NCBI GenBank assembly: GCA_944472155.2
Contig: OX235279.1
Span: 177,795,868-177,859,867, forward strand
From: Trichobilharzia szidati
Taxonomy: Eukaryota > Platyhelminthes > Trematoda > Strigeidida > Schistosomatidae
Length of the DNA stretch: 64,000 bases
Direction: 5' to 3'
Position 1 is the stretch's first letter. Every line of letters begins with the position of its first letter. Positions 1-11,604 of the stretch are shown here, piece after piece. The notes below the pieces were generated by a model. It was not told where the DNA came from. It saw nothing but the letters and a program-made list of their open reading frames with translations, and made no database searches. The position numbers and the translations under genes were made by a program.

Positions 1-309
1 ACTGTTAACTCCTCATCAACAACAATCAACACAATTCCAGTGTCGAATACTTCATCGAATCCGTTAACTAACACAGGATTAAGCCTACCAAGTCCTAAGA
101 ATAATTTGTCTCTAGCCTCTAAAACTGGATTTGCTCTGCATCAGCACGCTGGACAAGTCAATCAGCATCCACCATATCTGCATAAGGGTATTAGTGGAAA
201 TTTAGTTGCACAACAGAATACTAATAATAGTTCTGTAAATACATCTGTATATACTCAAAGAATATCATCAAAGTCATCTACTCACCGTAAACAGAGTTCT
301 ACAAAACAG
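1..309 (+). CDS. Host exon, Ser/Thr/Asn-rich protein (5' end outside window)
   Basis: Frame 1 is open from the first base and is rich in Ser, Thr, Asn and Gln, with no stop until after a good splice donor (CAG|GTAAGC, intron from 310). The exon ends on a complete codon (phase 0). The composition suggests a disordered linker of a larger regulatory or scaffold protein, but no domain is visible. I could not find the following exon in this window. The element downstream (from about 390) is a SINE, so the intron is already repeat-filled. The open frame continues to 372 past the donor; that tail is probably intronic. Confidence 0.6.
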
Positions 310-389
310 GTAAGCAGTGGACAGTCGACTGTTATTTTGCTATATAAATGCATCACTGGTAAGTCTGAGTGAGATCTGTTTGTTGGTAC

Positions 390-612
390 TCGATGGTTGG
401 AGGCAATCGGCCACAGGAAGCCCGGCCTGACCTAGGTTTCGTGCCAGTTGGCACTCACCAGTCAGTCAGCAAGGCGTATCTGCAACCTTGAAGGAACTCA
501 TGTGCCTACTTCTGAGATTCGAACCCGAGTCATCTAGTGCTATCAGCATTCAGAGACGTTACCACTGAGCCATTCAGGCTCGCGATTGACCCCTGGCTAG
601 CATGGTGGCCAC
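390..612 (-). mobile_element. SINE-B copy 1, tRNA-derived with hammerhead-like motif
   Basis: This belongs to a family that also occurs at 3588-3815 (-) and 62325-62640 (+). On the minus strand the order is a tRNA-like head with a B-box-like GGGTTCGAATCTC, then a hammerhead-like segment (425-475), then a tail containing CCGATTGCCTCCAACC. The family appears to be Pol III-derived and non-autonomous. It lies in the intron after the exon at 1-309. Confidence 0.65.
425..475 (-). ncRNA. Hammerhead-like motif of SINE-B copy 1
   Basis: Minus strand: CTGGTGA box (A6 changed to G), helix II GTGCC-AACT-GGCAC (5 bp), GAAA box, palindrome CCTAGG, then T-C before the predicted cleavage point and AGGC, which can pair with an upstream GCCT. 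Box order and spacing match a type I hammerhead. The upstream strand of helix I is separated by extra bases (repeated CTGA), so this copy may be inactive. Confidence 0.5.
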
Positions 613-1175
613 ATGTTTGTTGTAGCATAATCTGAAATGCATTCACAACTTCGGGTAAAGTTTTCTATTCAATTATCAAACTTACAAGTACTTGACTTAT
701 TGAATTTTGATTTAACGCTAACTAACACTTTTATGATTGAATACTGTCACTGCTTACCCGGGATGTTAGTGACAGTTAACGAAAAGCGTAGATAATTTAT
801 GAAAGGCATGGTGACCAAATGGTTGCATGTACATATTACTTAAGTTGTCATAAGGAAAAGAAAGAAATTTCGACAAAATCTATGTGTTTATTGATACCCA
901 GCTTTTGACAGCGAATGTTTCTACGACATTAATTATGACTGGTTTCCATGGCGTACTTCAGTAGATGAGAAATTCTTGAGAATATTGTATCGTCTTACTT
1001 AAAAATGCTTGTGCGATGTCTTTCTAAACCACGTAACAATGTCTATGCAATCTCTCTAGGCAACTGTCTTACAGCATGAAGTAACAGTGACGTTGTCTAG
1101 CATATTTAGTAGTTTCTCTACCTCATTCATCGCACATAAATTCGCGTCACAAAGTACTTCATATTTTAGAATTAG
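613..1175. other. No gene recognised
   Basis: AT-rich intronic or intergenic sequence. I see no coding frame or known repeat until the PLE-B remnant begins at about 1175. Confidence 0.5.
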
Positions 1176-2470
1176 TTGTATTCTCTGAGCTGGTTGATTT
1201 GATCTCAAAGATTTCGTTGTCCTTCTGGACAACAATATAACTGTGTGTATCCTGGCAATTATATCTCCCTGACTAGTAGTCAATTTACATCTCTACTGAT
1301 CATTTTTATTGACTTGGAATTTGAACTTTCTTGTCATATGTGATTTACTTTTTATTAGCTAGTAAATTTGGTCTACAGTAATAAGTGTTTGTTAATCGCT
1401 GATTCACTTGAATACCAGCCTTCTAGGAATTCTCTGGCGCTTTTGGTGTTTCCCCTGTTTAAAATTTCGACATTATTCCAATCAAATTGGTGTCCATAAT
1501 TATCTACATGCATTGATATGAAGGAATATATATCATGTCTCTGTACAGCTAATTTGTGTTCCTGGATTCTGATTCGAAGGAGATGCCCACTTTGGTCGAT
1601 GTAATGTCTGTTACAGTTCATACAACTTATTTCGTAAATGGTATTAATTTTATCTTCTTTTACTGTTGGATATTTCGGTTTGCACAATTTTGAATGAAGT
1701 GATCGCGCTGGCTGGCTTGTGTGCTAGATCTGTTTCAAACGGTTCCAATATTCCAGCTGTTATTTCGGAGATATTTTTTAGATATGGTAGGATGAATTTT
1801 CTTGTGGTCTTTGATGATGGTTTCTTGTTGGTGTTGTGACTCGATTTTCAACACCTTTTGATGAAATTTTGTGTATAACCATTCTTTTTGAAGACAGCTG
1901 GTGGGTATTTTTCTTCCATTCTCTTCAACGCTGGAGTACTACAGTGTGTTTTGACTCTTTTAAACAATGTCTGCACACAGTTTCAATGGTGAGCAATTGG
2001 ATTATTGCTAGTATAGTTGAGTATTTGATCTGTGTGTGTGCTTTGATTTTCTATAAACTTGTGTTTCTAAATTTCCTGTGTTAGTTCCCCTGATTAAGAC
2101 ATCTAAAAATGGGATTTTGTTACTTAATTCTTCTTCTCTTCTTGTGAATTTAATGTCTTCAGATATGTTGTCTATTAATTTATGGATATATTCCAAATCA
2201 CATTTCTTTTAATTATTACAAATGTATAATCAACTTAACGTACCCAGATTTTCGGTTTAATTATAGGTAGAACTATTAATTCTAATCTTTGCATAGCGCA
2301 TCTTCAGCCAATAATCCTGATATAGGCGATCCCATTGATGTTCTTTTTATTTGTTCATATATTTGAGTAATGAATCGGAAATATGTTATAAGATATAATT
2401 CTATGAGTTCTATCCACGTTGAGTATTGCATTTTTATGTTTTCATTGCTATAGAGCAACTGTTGCATAGG
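1175..2470 (-). mobile_element. PLE-B copy 1, decayed Penelope-like element
   Basis: On the minus strand, pieces of a PLE-B reverse transcriptase (MGSPISGL near 2330; a connector ending in IPFLDVLI at 2100-2196) are followed by a GIY-YIG nuclease at 1373-1687. The nuclease has a C-x2-C pair, an altered 'YIDQSG' (YIGQSG in better copies), an HK-containing helix and 'REFLEGWYSSES'. The 3' end (1185-1245) keeps helix II TTGTCCAGAAGGACAA and the GAAA of the family's hammerhead-like motif, but the CTGA box is lost. Frames are broken and the YVDD stretch is missing. This is a fossil. Confidence 0.8.
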
Positions 2471-2509
2471 TTTCTTTTGCTAGTTTTGGACTAATTGATG
2501 TATATAATG

Positions 2510-2590
2510 CTTTAGGCCGGTGATTGAACCCCCGACCACATGCGTGGTTGGCAAACATACTACTGCTATGCCACCGACGCACACTTTATA
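2510..2590 (-). mobile_element. SINE-C fragment (tRNA-like head)
   Basis: Minus strand reads GTGCGTCGGTGGCATAGCAG and then an anticodon-arm-like part and a B-box-like GGGGGTTCAATCACCGG. Only the tRNA-like head is kept. Full copies lie at 12776-13012 and 13225-13450. Confidence 0.5.
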
Positions 2591-2599
2591 TTTTAACAC

Positions 2600-2985
2600 A
2601 CATGAACCAGAATGAAAATAAAACTAGGGGGGATGAAGAAATTTTCGCTTTAGTTTATAACACTAGAAAGATAAAATATCAGTGGCTATGTTACAAAAGT
2701 TTTTTTAAAAATCATCATATACCCCAGGAGCAGTATTTCTCTCTGATCTTATATGCGTTGACGCAAGCCAGTGGTTCATTATTCCTGCATATATTTCATT
2801 TGTTTATTTTGTAAATTTGGTCTTAATTCTTGTTCTAAAATATGTCTAACCATTAGTAGTTTAGAAATAACTAATGTGAACTTTCAACTGTCCTTTTTCG
2901 ATCATAGTTTCTGAGACTATGTGGTTTTTCAACTTTAACCAAAGATTAATATAAGTTAGAGAATTTTTGAAAACTAGAGTGTATT
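2600..2985. other. No gene recognised
   Basis: AT-rich sequence with a short open frame at 2524-2814 that overlaps the SINE head and has no recognisable domain. I regard the frame as chance. Confidence 0.4.
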
Positions 2986-2989
2986 GGAT

Positions 2990-3245
2990 AACCATGTAGT
3001 CCCAGTTTGGGACTTATCGGCAGTATGCACCCGTCAACCAGGTTAACACACCACTCAGGACTTTCCAGTTATAAGGCAAGGCAAGCTCGTAGACCATGCA
3101 GCCACTGGAACCCGACTCAATGACCAGCCTATGAATTCCGAGTTCTACCAATTCGTGATTTTAGCGCAAACACCAGCTAGTGCTATCGGTGAGTATTTAT
3201 CCTCACTCCCGACCGGCTGACCCCAAGTGGTCACGACTTCTCCGA
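2990..3245 (-). mobile_element. Alpha-like SINE, truncated copy
   Basis: Matches the family seen at 6597-6960 and 57465-58160: CAGTTTGGGAC from helix II of its ribozyme, 'GCAGTATGCACCC', a degraded B box, 'AGCCACTGGAACCCGA' and 'CCAATTCGTGAT'. The ribozyme 3' half is missing. Confidence 0.55.
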
Positions 3246-3587
3246 ATTACTTTTCTTCAGTGTCTGATAAACTTGTTGTAAAATAATATAGAATGGTTGT
3301 TACACCTGGTATACTACGGGCGACTCGCGAAATTATTATGCTACACTGTGATTATGGCTGTTAATATGAATTTGATGTCGTGTTATCAATACAAGAGCAC
3401 GTATTGTTTTCGTTTTCACAGCATTACTTCACTTTATGTGTAGATGCATGATTTCTGGCTTTATTAGATAGGCGTTATGAAAAATTCCAGTCACTGTTTC
3501 AGTGGTGAAATAATTATGTGAATTTCGATGCCAATGCATCGAATGTCTTTTCATATCTGCAGACAATATAGAATTAGGTTATATTAG

Positions 3588-3815
3588 ATAGTTGGAGGCA
3601 ATCGGCCACAGGAAGGCCGGCCTGACCTAGGTTTGGTGCTAGTTGGCACTCGTTAGCAAGGCGTATCCGCGTATCATCAAATCAATGTGCACCGTGTTGG
3701 TGAGCTACCTAGAATGGTGGCCACATTGCAAACCTGACTGATAGAATTCAGTCTGCACCAAAGAAAGGACTAGACACGTTGTACTAGTTACTAGTGTCTA
3801 GTCAAAGTAGAATTA
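3588..3815 (-). mobile_element. SINE-B copy 2
   Basis: Same family as 390-612. The tail and hammerhead-like part are present, but the tRNA-like head is partly deleted. The flanking segment 3727-3810 (CTGACTGATAGAATTCAGTC ... CTAGTGTCTAGTCAAAG) recurs at 6893-6960, 7143-7215 and 62550-62635 and seems to be part of the same composite repeat. Confidence 0.6.
3619..3662 (-). ncRNA. Hammerhead-like motif of SINE-B copy 2
   Basis: Minus strand: CTAACGA (decayed CTGATGA), helix II GTGCCAACTAGCAC, CAAA (decayed GAAA), palindrome CCTAGG, T-C, AGGC. Without the CTGA duplication seen in copy 1, GCCT sits two bases before the box. Several core bases are mutated, so it is probably inactive. Confidence 0.45.
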
Positions 3816-4160
3816 GATTACCTGAAGAGACTTATTTTAATCGACTGTCAGAGATAGACCAAGTCTGTTTTACATTCTTGCCGTATTTAGCACAACACCT
3901 GATTTTCTGTCATCTATATGCAGCTCACAACTGGGACGTATTCAGTGTAAAAATATGAAGTATACCTTCAGTTTGTTAAAAGCTTAGAAAATACTGAATT
4001 GCATAGACGGCATATACGATGAAAATGACTAATGGTAGCATGTGAATACCAATGCCAATACCGATTTGACCAGATGGAACAATCTAGTTATAGTAGGATA
4101 CTCAGCCATATGGAATAAGGTATACACGATTCACTCTTGACAAAGTCTACCTAACAGTTA
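3816..4160. other. No gene recognised
   Basis: No coding frame or known repeat seen; ordinary AT-rich intron-like sequence. Confidence 0.4.
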
Positions 4161-4162
4161 AC

Positions 4163-5955
4163 AGATATGACTATGAAAAAGAGAAGACGTTCAGCGAAGA
4201 GACTCTTTACAGCGAATTCATTCACATAGCTGTACAGTCGCATTTGTATGCAATCATTTTGTGTGTGTACATGAGGTTTGTCAAGTTTAGATAATTAATC
4301 AGGCTATACAAGAATGATCTATTATAGAAACAAGGTTAATTAGACAACAATTAGAGTAAGATTGAGTTAGTAAGTTAGATGACGCAATATAATTGACTAA
4401 AATGTTTGAACTTAGGTCAGGATAGCAAAAGAGGTAATTACAGGTAGGGACTAAGTAGAGGTGGGGTAGAGAATAATGTCATTTAAATTAGGACTAAAAG
4501 TGAGCAAATAAATTGGATGACGTAACATAAATGACTAGAAATTGAGCGTTGGTCAAGTCGGTAACAGTGGTAATGAAGTGCAGAAATTAAATCAAGTGGA
4601 GGTAGAGAACAGGAAGGTTGAAAGTGTAAAATATTACAATTGAAAAGACGAAATAATACTACTGAAGAGACAGAAGAGAAAAAAAATAAATAGAATTTAA
4701 CTGTCGGGTATTAAGACAGATTACGTCCATTTGCAAGTGTGGCGACTGAACGAACTTCTTCTGTATACAGAGTTCAGGACTTAGTGAGTTGCCATTGCTT
4801 CTGCAGTTTGAATAAGTCTGACTTGTACACTTTTAATAAGACTGCCTCGTACTCTGTAGACAACTTTGAAGTTTTTTTGGGGTGTAGCTTGGTATCCGGA
4901 ATCTTTCAGATGTTCTATGACAGAGCTGCGGGACATCGTTTTCCTCCTTTGTAAAATCATGCTGGTAATTGTTCGGTGATACGTTTGGATAGTGACATAC
5001 CTGGCTCCACACGAGTAGGTGACTTGGTAGATACACTTTGATGAGGCCAGCAGTGGTAGCTTATCCTTCACGTTCACACGAATCATAGGTTTCGTGGAGA
5101 AGTTTAATCGTAGTTTGAGCTGCGAAGAGGGTTTTCTTCAGTGAACGGGACAGTCGATTTCTCAGTGTTTCCGCAGATAGATCTCCATTGAATTGAAACT
5201 TCATGTAGAGGAGTTTTCTCGGGACGCTAAGCTTGGGCAACTTTTGAGGTCTAGGATTCATGGATTTTTCAGTAAATCGTTCTGAATAACAATTTTCGTC
5301 GAGGATTCTCTTGAGATTGTTCAGTTGGTCTTCGATGGTATCTAAGGTGCAAATTCTGCGAACTCTGTAGCTGAGTGAACGGATCAGGTTTCGTTTGGTG
5401 TATAGAAGTACCCAACTGTGAAAGTTAGTAAGCTGTCCGTTCCACGTTGACTTTCTGTAGACAGATCTTTTCAGTGTTCCATGCTGTTCTCGTTTTACTA
5501 GTTGAACGTCAAGAAAGGATAATGAAATTGTCGTCGACGTATCTATTGTAGAATCCGAAGGCATCGATCATTTTCTACAGTCATGTGTTTTCGAGTCTTG
5601 CCATCAAGAATTCTGCAAGCAATGGGCCTAGTGTTGAGCCCATAGCTATACCTTCTTTTCGGCGATATATTTCGTTATTAAAAGAGAATTGAACATTCAG
5701 GGTACATCTCAGTAGGAGTTCTTTAAGACGCTCGGTTTGTATACCGATATTTGTTCCCTTCAAATGAATAATTTCGCATATGTAGCATATTGTTTCCACC
5801 AGTGGGACGTCTGTGAACAATGACGCGACATCTAATGAAATCATGGATACGTTGACGTTTTCGATTAAGTCAATAAAGTCGAATGAATCTTGAACAGTGT
5901 GGCAGGGAACTTGTCTTCTGATTGTTTTAACTACAAGTTGAACAGTGATTTTGCT
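4163..5955 (-). mobile_element. PLE-A copy 1 (Penelope-like, RT + GIY-YIG, 3' repeat)
   Basis: Minus strand, 5' to 3': RT part at 5581-5955 with motif A 'SLDVASLFTDVP' and motif B 'GIAMGSTLGPLLAEF'; 'FYNRYVDDNFII' straddling a stop just below 5580; an internal loss of about 45 residues; connector 5061-5564 ('FLDVQL', 'VYRKSTWNGQ'); GIY-YIG nuclease near 4781-5086 ('VTYSCGARYVTIQT', with YIGR altered); then a non-coding tail with a hammerhead-like motif at 4192-4232. The tail 4163-4460 is repeated as a solo unit at 34228-34512. Broken by frameshifts. Confidence 0.85.
4192..4232 (-). ncRNA. Hammerhead-like motif in PLE-A copy 1 tail
   Basis: Minus strand: helix I CAGC ... GCTG, box region GTGAATGA, a short helix II around ATTCGCTG, TAAA in place of GAAA, and helix III GAGTCTC followed by TTC. 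Two core boxes differ from consensus, so it is likely inactive. The near-identical unit at 34248-34288 keeps GAAA. Confidence 0.45.
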
Positions 5956-5999
5956 TAACTTATTTTGTTTTTTGTTTTGTTTTTTCATTCACGCAGATC

Positions 6000-6595
6000 A
6001 CATTCCCTCTACCGCCTATTGATACATCCAAAGAACGACTTGGCAACCATCAAAAATTATGGCGTCCATACAGTTCAAGGCCGTCAATAATAACAAAATC
6101 AATAGCGAATTCTTCAAGTATACTGACAAGAGCTTGTTCGACTTTATTAATTCAAACTCCTGAAATGTGTAGTGATGCTTGTTCAGTAAAAATAAGTAGG
6201 TTTAATGTGTGCATTGTCAGTTTGGTATGTTATTTACCTTTTGATATGCATTTTGTTTCTGTCGTGTCAATAGATTAGCGAAACAACAATTTGAATTAGG
6301 TACGTCAAACGATAACTCCAAATTATGAATACCGCCGTTTTTTAAAAATGGCGGCCATTTAACTTGATTTTTAAATTTAAGTGGGCGATAAAAAACAAAA
6401 TATATGCTACGCTGCTTTCTATGAAGTTACTGAATAGATTTTCACCTTGTTACCATCATCAAACCCCATGTATTTGCATTGAATGAACATTCCAATAGGG
6501 CGCAACAGTACATCCACACAACTGAAATTTCGTGTAAGGGATAAACGACTGATGAGTGAAAAATATCACACCCTCCAACCATCATCTAACAACTA
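6000..6595. other. No gene recognised
   Basis: Unassigned sequence between PLE-A copy 1 and an alpha-like SINE. AATGGCGGCCATTT near 6340 is a short palindrome. No coding signal. Confidence 0.4.
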
Positions 6596-6596
6596 T

Positions 6597-6960
6597 CAAA
6601 GTAACAGGATTTCATCATGAGCTGACATTGGTTAGAGAACCATTGGAAAACCTGCAGGGAGTACTGGACAGCTGTCTCGTCCTAGTTTGGGACCCTTCAT
6701 CAGTACGCACCCACCAGCAGGGTTCGAACCCAGGACCTTCTGCGTACAAGGTGAGCTCGTAGACCATTAAGCCACCGGGACGCGATCCAATGGCCAGCCC
6801 ATGAATTCTAATTTCTGCCAATTCACGATATAGCGCAACCGCTAGCCACTCTGATGGCCAGCAATCTAGCATAGTCGCCAGATTATAAACGTGACTGATA
6901 GAATTGCTCCAAACGAAGAACTAAACGCATGACATTAGTTGTCAACTAGTGTCCAATGAA
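6597..6960 (-). mobile_element. Alpha-like SINE
   Basis: Minus strand: tRNA-like head with A box 'GTGGCTTAATGGTCTACGAG' and B box 'GGGTTCGAACCC', a hammerhead-like segment (6661-6706), then a tail running through 'CCAATGGTTCTCTAACC' to 'CATGATGAAATCCTG'. Same head-ribozyme-tail order as the copies at 13690, 16236 and 57465-58160. Pol III-type non-autonomous retroposon. Part of another repeat (6893-6960) is attached. Confidence 0.75.
6661..6706 (-). ncRNA. Hammerhead ribozyme motif, alpha-like SINE
   Basis: Minus strand: helix I GTACTG / CAGTAC (6 bp), box ATGAAGG (C3 and A9 changed), helix II GTCC ... GGAC, GAGA for GAAA, palindromic helix III CAGCTG, T-C at the cleavage site. Fold retained, core mutated. 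Confidence 0.6.
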
Positions 6961-7219
6961 AGAGTATCCATTGTAGTCACATAGAAGGTCAGTCAAGAAT
7001 TCGAATACCTCAATGGTAAGATCTATAACAGCACAGCACCAGATAATCTGATTTCAAATCTCAGAAGGAACATGATATGATTGGTGAAGAGTGCATGAAA
7101 CCTAGGTCCAACGCTTCCTGTCGATCACCTTCAGTTATCTAATGCAAACCTGACTGATAGAATTCAGTCTGCCCCAGAGAAATAACTAAACACATCACAC
7201 TACTTACTAGTGTCCAATC

Positions 7220-7650
7220 AAAATATAACTCTCTGAGTTATTTTCAAGTGGAATTTGTTTTAGCGTTTTGTGAGTGTACTAAATACTTAATTGCCATTGT
7301 AAATTGCCTAAAATATATTGGTTCATTTGGTAATATTTGGAGATATATGGTCTTTATAACCAGACTGAGTTTACTTTCGGTTTCCTAAAGTTATCCGACA
7401 TGATTTCCATTTACTATTACCTGTTGATCATGTTTTCATGTTCAATATTTGCACCATTTCACTGTATCGTTGTCACCAATACATGTGCCCTTCTACAGGC
7501 ATTATTTGATATCCTTGTAGCATCATTCAATAGTCACTCTGTTGAATTTAGTATTCCTCCTTGAAAATTAACTGAACTGCAGCTGGTAATTTCAAGACAT
7601 CACTGTTAGAATGAAAGGTTATGAGAGTTTATGCTATTGATGGATAAAGC
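7220..7650. other. No gene recognised
   Basis: AT-rich. A 75-residue open frame at 7337-7564 shows no domain and is not supported as a gene. Confidence 0.4.
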
Positions 7651-7654
7651 TTAT

Positions 7655-8450
7655 TATTATTATTGTTTCCTTTAGTTACTAGAGGAACATACGGCTACAG
7701 CTACATGTCTCCATTGCATTCGGTTCTCTGCTAACGTCTTCACTTGGCTACACGTCTACCCACATGCTTTCATCTCCTCTTCGCATCACCTCCTCCTCCA
7801 TATCACCCTCTCACTGATGACCAACTCGCCGCTTCCCATTCGGGTTTCACTCAAACGATGGCCTGTCGTGTGATGTCACTCACTTGATGGTTTTCTCAGA
7901 GCATGGTCAATCCAATCCACCTCCATTTCTTCCTGCATATTTGTTTCACAATCGGTTCCTGCTGGGTTGGTTCGCTCCCAGAGATCCTACCTTGTTGCTG
8001 AACTTTTCTGGCTATTTCATCTTGAGCGAAGACAGCTGTTGATGAAGTTCTGCAGTTCGTTCGAAGTGGTCTTCTTGACGCGTCAAGTCTCTGATCCGTG
8101 TAGTAAGTAGAACTGACTTCACATTGGAGTTGAGAATCCGGATCTTGTTTTTCATACTGATCGCTGTTGATCTTCACACAGACTTGAGAGCAATGATAGC
8201 TTGCCTTGCTTTCCTGATCCGCACCTTGATGATATCCTCATCAGTTCCGTCCCCCTGTAGTTGAAACGATACTTCCCATGTAGGTAGGTAAAGGAGGTTG
8301 TTTTTTTTCAGATTTCTCCCTTTTATTTTGTTTGTTGTCTGTTGTTGCTGCTGTTGCTGTTGGCCAGGAATCCTCATCACTTCTGTTTTCTCTATGTTCA
8401 CGTGAAGTGCAATCAGATAAAACATTGGAGACAGTAGATAAAGCAAATAA
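7655..8450 (-). mobile_element. RTE-like LINE, 3' half
   Basis: Minus strand encodes the C-terminal reverse-transcriptase region typical of RTE elements: 'VNIEKTEVMRI', a poly-Gln run (eight Q), 'GDGTDEDIIKVRI', 'KARQAIIAL', then after a frame change 'RKKWRWIGL'. The 3' end has CATGTAGCTGTAGCCGTATG-type sequence and an (AATAAT)n tail. Copies of the same region lie at 41200-41940 and 54640-55340. Stops and frameshifts; dead. Confidence 0.8.
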
Positions 8451-8837
8451 AGGACTTAAATTTCACTCTGATTCACCTGAATATAATATTATTTGCACAT
8501 AAATATTGCCGTTTAACGGTTCGAAATGGATATGGTTCAGTAGCTAGAGACTGGTGTTCTATAGAACTGAACACGAAAACTTGTCATCTAAACCATTTGA
8601 TATGAGAATTGTGCTGCACTTCATAACATATCTTGAATTTATTCTCCTATGTAAACATTATTCTGTTGCAAAGTAATTGACTAAATAGGTTTTAGTGTGT
8701 CATACTTTCAAAAATGTGGTTTTGTTTTCTTTCTTAATTGTTCCCCCAGGAGTCATCACTGAAGAAAAATACAATAGAAAGCAAAATTACTTCACAATAC
8801 TTTACAAGACTTGAATTTTTGATATAAGTATAAAACT

Positions 8838-8990
8838 TGGGTACTGTGGTGGTAGAGTTTAACTCCATTATGGATAAGATTTTATTCTGATTTAATCACA
8901 CAGTGTTGTACAGTAATATCAACTGATGACCACGTTTCGAGCACAAACTATTACTGCTCGTAATCATATCAAGACACTACTCACTCAACG
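8838..8990 (+). repeat. Solo terminal repeat of PLE-C
   Basis: Starts AAACTTGGGTACTGTGGTGG, then a Thr-rich stretch, ATCACACAGTGTTGTACAG and CACGTTTCGAGCAC. Related sequence flanks the PLE-C remnant at 19505-20430 and recurs at 15700, 17812, 50735 and 52855, so I read it as a solo pseudo-LTR. Confidence 0.55.
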
Positions 8991-9297
8991 TTTTTCTTCA
9001 TTTATACATATTAGTGGAATTGATGATTAGATATTTGAATAAAAATCATTATGAGATAATGTACATTCAGAAATAATAATATTAGTGTTATCAATCGAAT
9101 ACAATCATATAGGAAATAAGATGTTTGCATATTTTTAAATAAAAAGAATAGTACATCTAACAAATTAATTTATAGTTCAATATTCTGAGCTCTTTTGGCT
9201 TTTATAAACGCACAGCAATGTGGTGGTGGTGGTGGTGATGAGGACGATTATTTTTTTCACCAGAAGACATAAATGAAATACCGTGAGTGATTGTAAG

Positions 9298-9650
9298 ATT
9301 TCACCATGAGCTGACAACAGTTAGAGAAGCATTGGAAAACCTACAAGGATTATTGGACAGGTGTTTCCGTTGTCTTAGTTTCGGACCGGTTCTTCATCAG
9401 TACGCACCCAATGCCAGGGTTCGAACCCACGATCTTCTGGTTACAAGGCTGGCTATCTCTTAGACCATTAAGCCACTGCGACCCGGTGAGTGCGTAATGA
9501 TGAAGAGCCGGTCCCAAACTAGGACAGCGGAAACAGCTGTCTAGTCTTCCCAGCTGGTTACCCAATGGTCATCTGACTGATGTCAGCCCGTGATAAAATC
9601 CTCAAACCCATTAAAACAAAAAATCCCTACAAAAACCAATACTTGAAAAT
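9298..9650. mobile_element. Two alpha-like SINE parts in inverted orientation
   Basis: A minus-strand copy (9298-9488) with B box GGGTTCGAACC meets a plus-strand partial copy (about 9489-9650) that begins inside the ribozyme region (AATGATGAAGAGCC ... AAACTAGGAC ... GAAACAGCTGTC). The arms can pair. Both ribozyme segments carry insertions (an extra GG near helix II). Confidence 0.65.
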
Positions 9651-10740
9651 TTGAAATATCTATTTAGTGTGGGTTTTTTCGTGGAATTTTTACAGCTGCT
9701 TTTCACTCTCATTGCCTGTTATTATTATTTCTTATTTCCCACCTATTCCCCTAGATCCTGCCATTTTCATCGGTTCAACGACCAACTGCTTGAGAAGTAA
9801 TGATTCAGTATCACATTGACGAATTTTATGTATTACTTAGACGACGACCATATCAAATTAGTACCTATTTTCAGCACCACAATCTACATAATGCTGTTCA
9901 ATAATAATAATGATAATAATAGTAATGATATCTACCTCTTTCAGAGACCCGGAAAGCAAAATGACAGACAGCATATAACCGACCGTTTATACCTGCAGAA
10001 AAAAAAGTAATCATTTTCTAATATATATATTCAGGGAAAAGTATTCAAACATCGACTGTGTATTTCAATAACATTGTAAATATGAATATAAAACCGTATT
10101 TGGAGTACAAATTAAAACAAATAAAAAATAAAGAGAAGAAGAAACAAAACAATCTTCTTAAGAGCTTTTGTTTTGTTCTAATTTTCCTTTACGTGAAAGC
10201 GAGAATAATGTGAGGAATCAGTGTCGGTGAATAACGCCCGTCCAAGCACTAATGGAAAAACAAAAGGGGTTCAGCTGAAAAGCTCTTTTACTGGCTTCTC
10301 CGTTTTTTTCAACTGTGCGATCCCATTTATGCGCAAAATTGTAACAGGTGTGGCTACATGTGTTAAACAGTACATGAGAGAGGTGGAATAGGGATGATAG
10401 AATAATGTAAAGAGGTGAATAATGTAACAGTGAATGAGTTGTAATCAGGCTGTATATAGAAACGGATGTTACGTAACACTTTCAAAGAATAGAAGAGTTA
10501 AAAAGGGCTGAAAGCAACATGGTGCAGCTCTCTTTCTCTCTCTCTCTCTCGATGGCTAGAGCTTCGTCAATGCAAAGCATATGATAGCGTATTGTCTTTA
10601 GCAGGTTGCTCTTCGCTTTGCGGATTACTCTGAAGGATGAATTTGTTGAAATAGAATGACCAGTGCCGAAGAGGTGTTCAATTATCGTACTCCTTATAGA
10701 GGCGCTGCTACCCTTCTGCAGTCATGTGGGATAGCCTTTT
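9651..10740. other. No gene recognised
   Basis: Low-complexity AT-rich DNA with (AAT/GAT) runs near 9900 and a (TC)n tract at about 10531-10552. No coding frame supported. Confidence 0.4.
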
Positions 10741-10767
10741 TTGAACTCACCAAAAACACCCATTGAG

Positions 10768-10813
10768 TCATGAAGAAAATTTTCTTTATCGACGAAATCA
10801 CCTTCACAGGCTG
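10768..10813 (-). ncRNA. Hammerhead-like motif, PLE-A copy 2 (3' repeat)
   Basis: Minus strand: CAGC, decayed box around GAAGGTGA, TTTCGTC, GATAAA where GAAA is expected, palindromic helix III AGAAAATTTTCT, then T-C. Helix I 3' strand is mutated (ATGA). Degenerate. Confidence 0.4.
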
Positions 10814-11604
10814 TACTGTACAGTCGTATTTATACTTACCAAAAATGTATAGTGATCTATTATTGAGTAATAGGGGATGACATAATTGATATAATTACTC
10901 GGAAGTGGCTTTAGAAGTAAAAAATAATAGTTATAAATTATGTGGTACTCAACGGAACAAAGATAGAAATTTGATAAGGTTAAAATTGCTATTGAGTAAG
11001 AGAGAATAAAGGTAGTTGAGTGTCAATTTAACAAGTGTGAAGACGGTGTGAAAATGTACAAAAGCAGCATATGAGAGTGAGTGAATTAATTCTTACAGTA
11101 AAAGCAAACTAAAAGGAAAATTTTAAAAAAGAAAAGAAAAAATCAAAACCTCTTACAGGGAATGACTAGTGAAGAGGTCAAGACCCAGGTAGAATAAGAG
11201 ACTCGATAAACCTTTTCTGTATACAGAGTTCGGGATTATTTTGACGAGTTCCCAACGGCCCCGCCATACACAAAAGCCGAAACCTGACGCCCTTTGTACC
11301 ATTTAGCCTAACCTTGTAGATGATCTTGAAAGACGACTCTGGTGGAGCTGCGTGGCCTGAGTTCACCAAGTGCTCGAGAATTGAGTTATTAATTGTCTTG
11401 CATTGTCCTTTTGCTAACCAATGCCGGATAATGTTCAGAGATGCATTTGGAGAGCGTGCGCTTTGTGCGGCCAATACCACGTAATTTACAACTTTTAATT
11501 TTTTAATTCTAAAGCCACTTCCGAGTAATTATATCAATTATGTCATCCCCTATTACTCCATAATAGACCACTATACATTTTTGGTAAGTATAAATACGAC
11601 TGTA

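Noticed and set aside
8928..8960. CTGATGA next to CACGTTTCGAGC in the PLE-C repeat, resembling a hammerhead
   Set aside because: GAAA lies on the opposite strand from CTGATGA, so the boxes cannot belong to one ribozyme.
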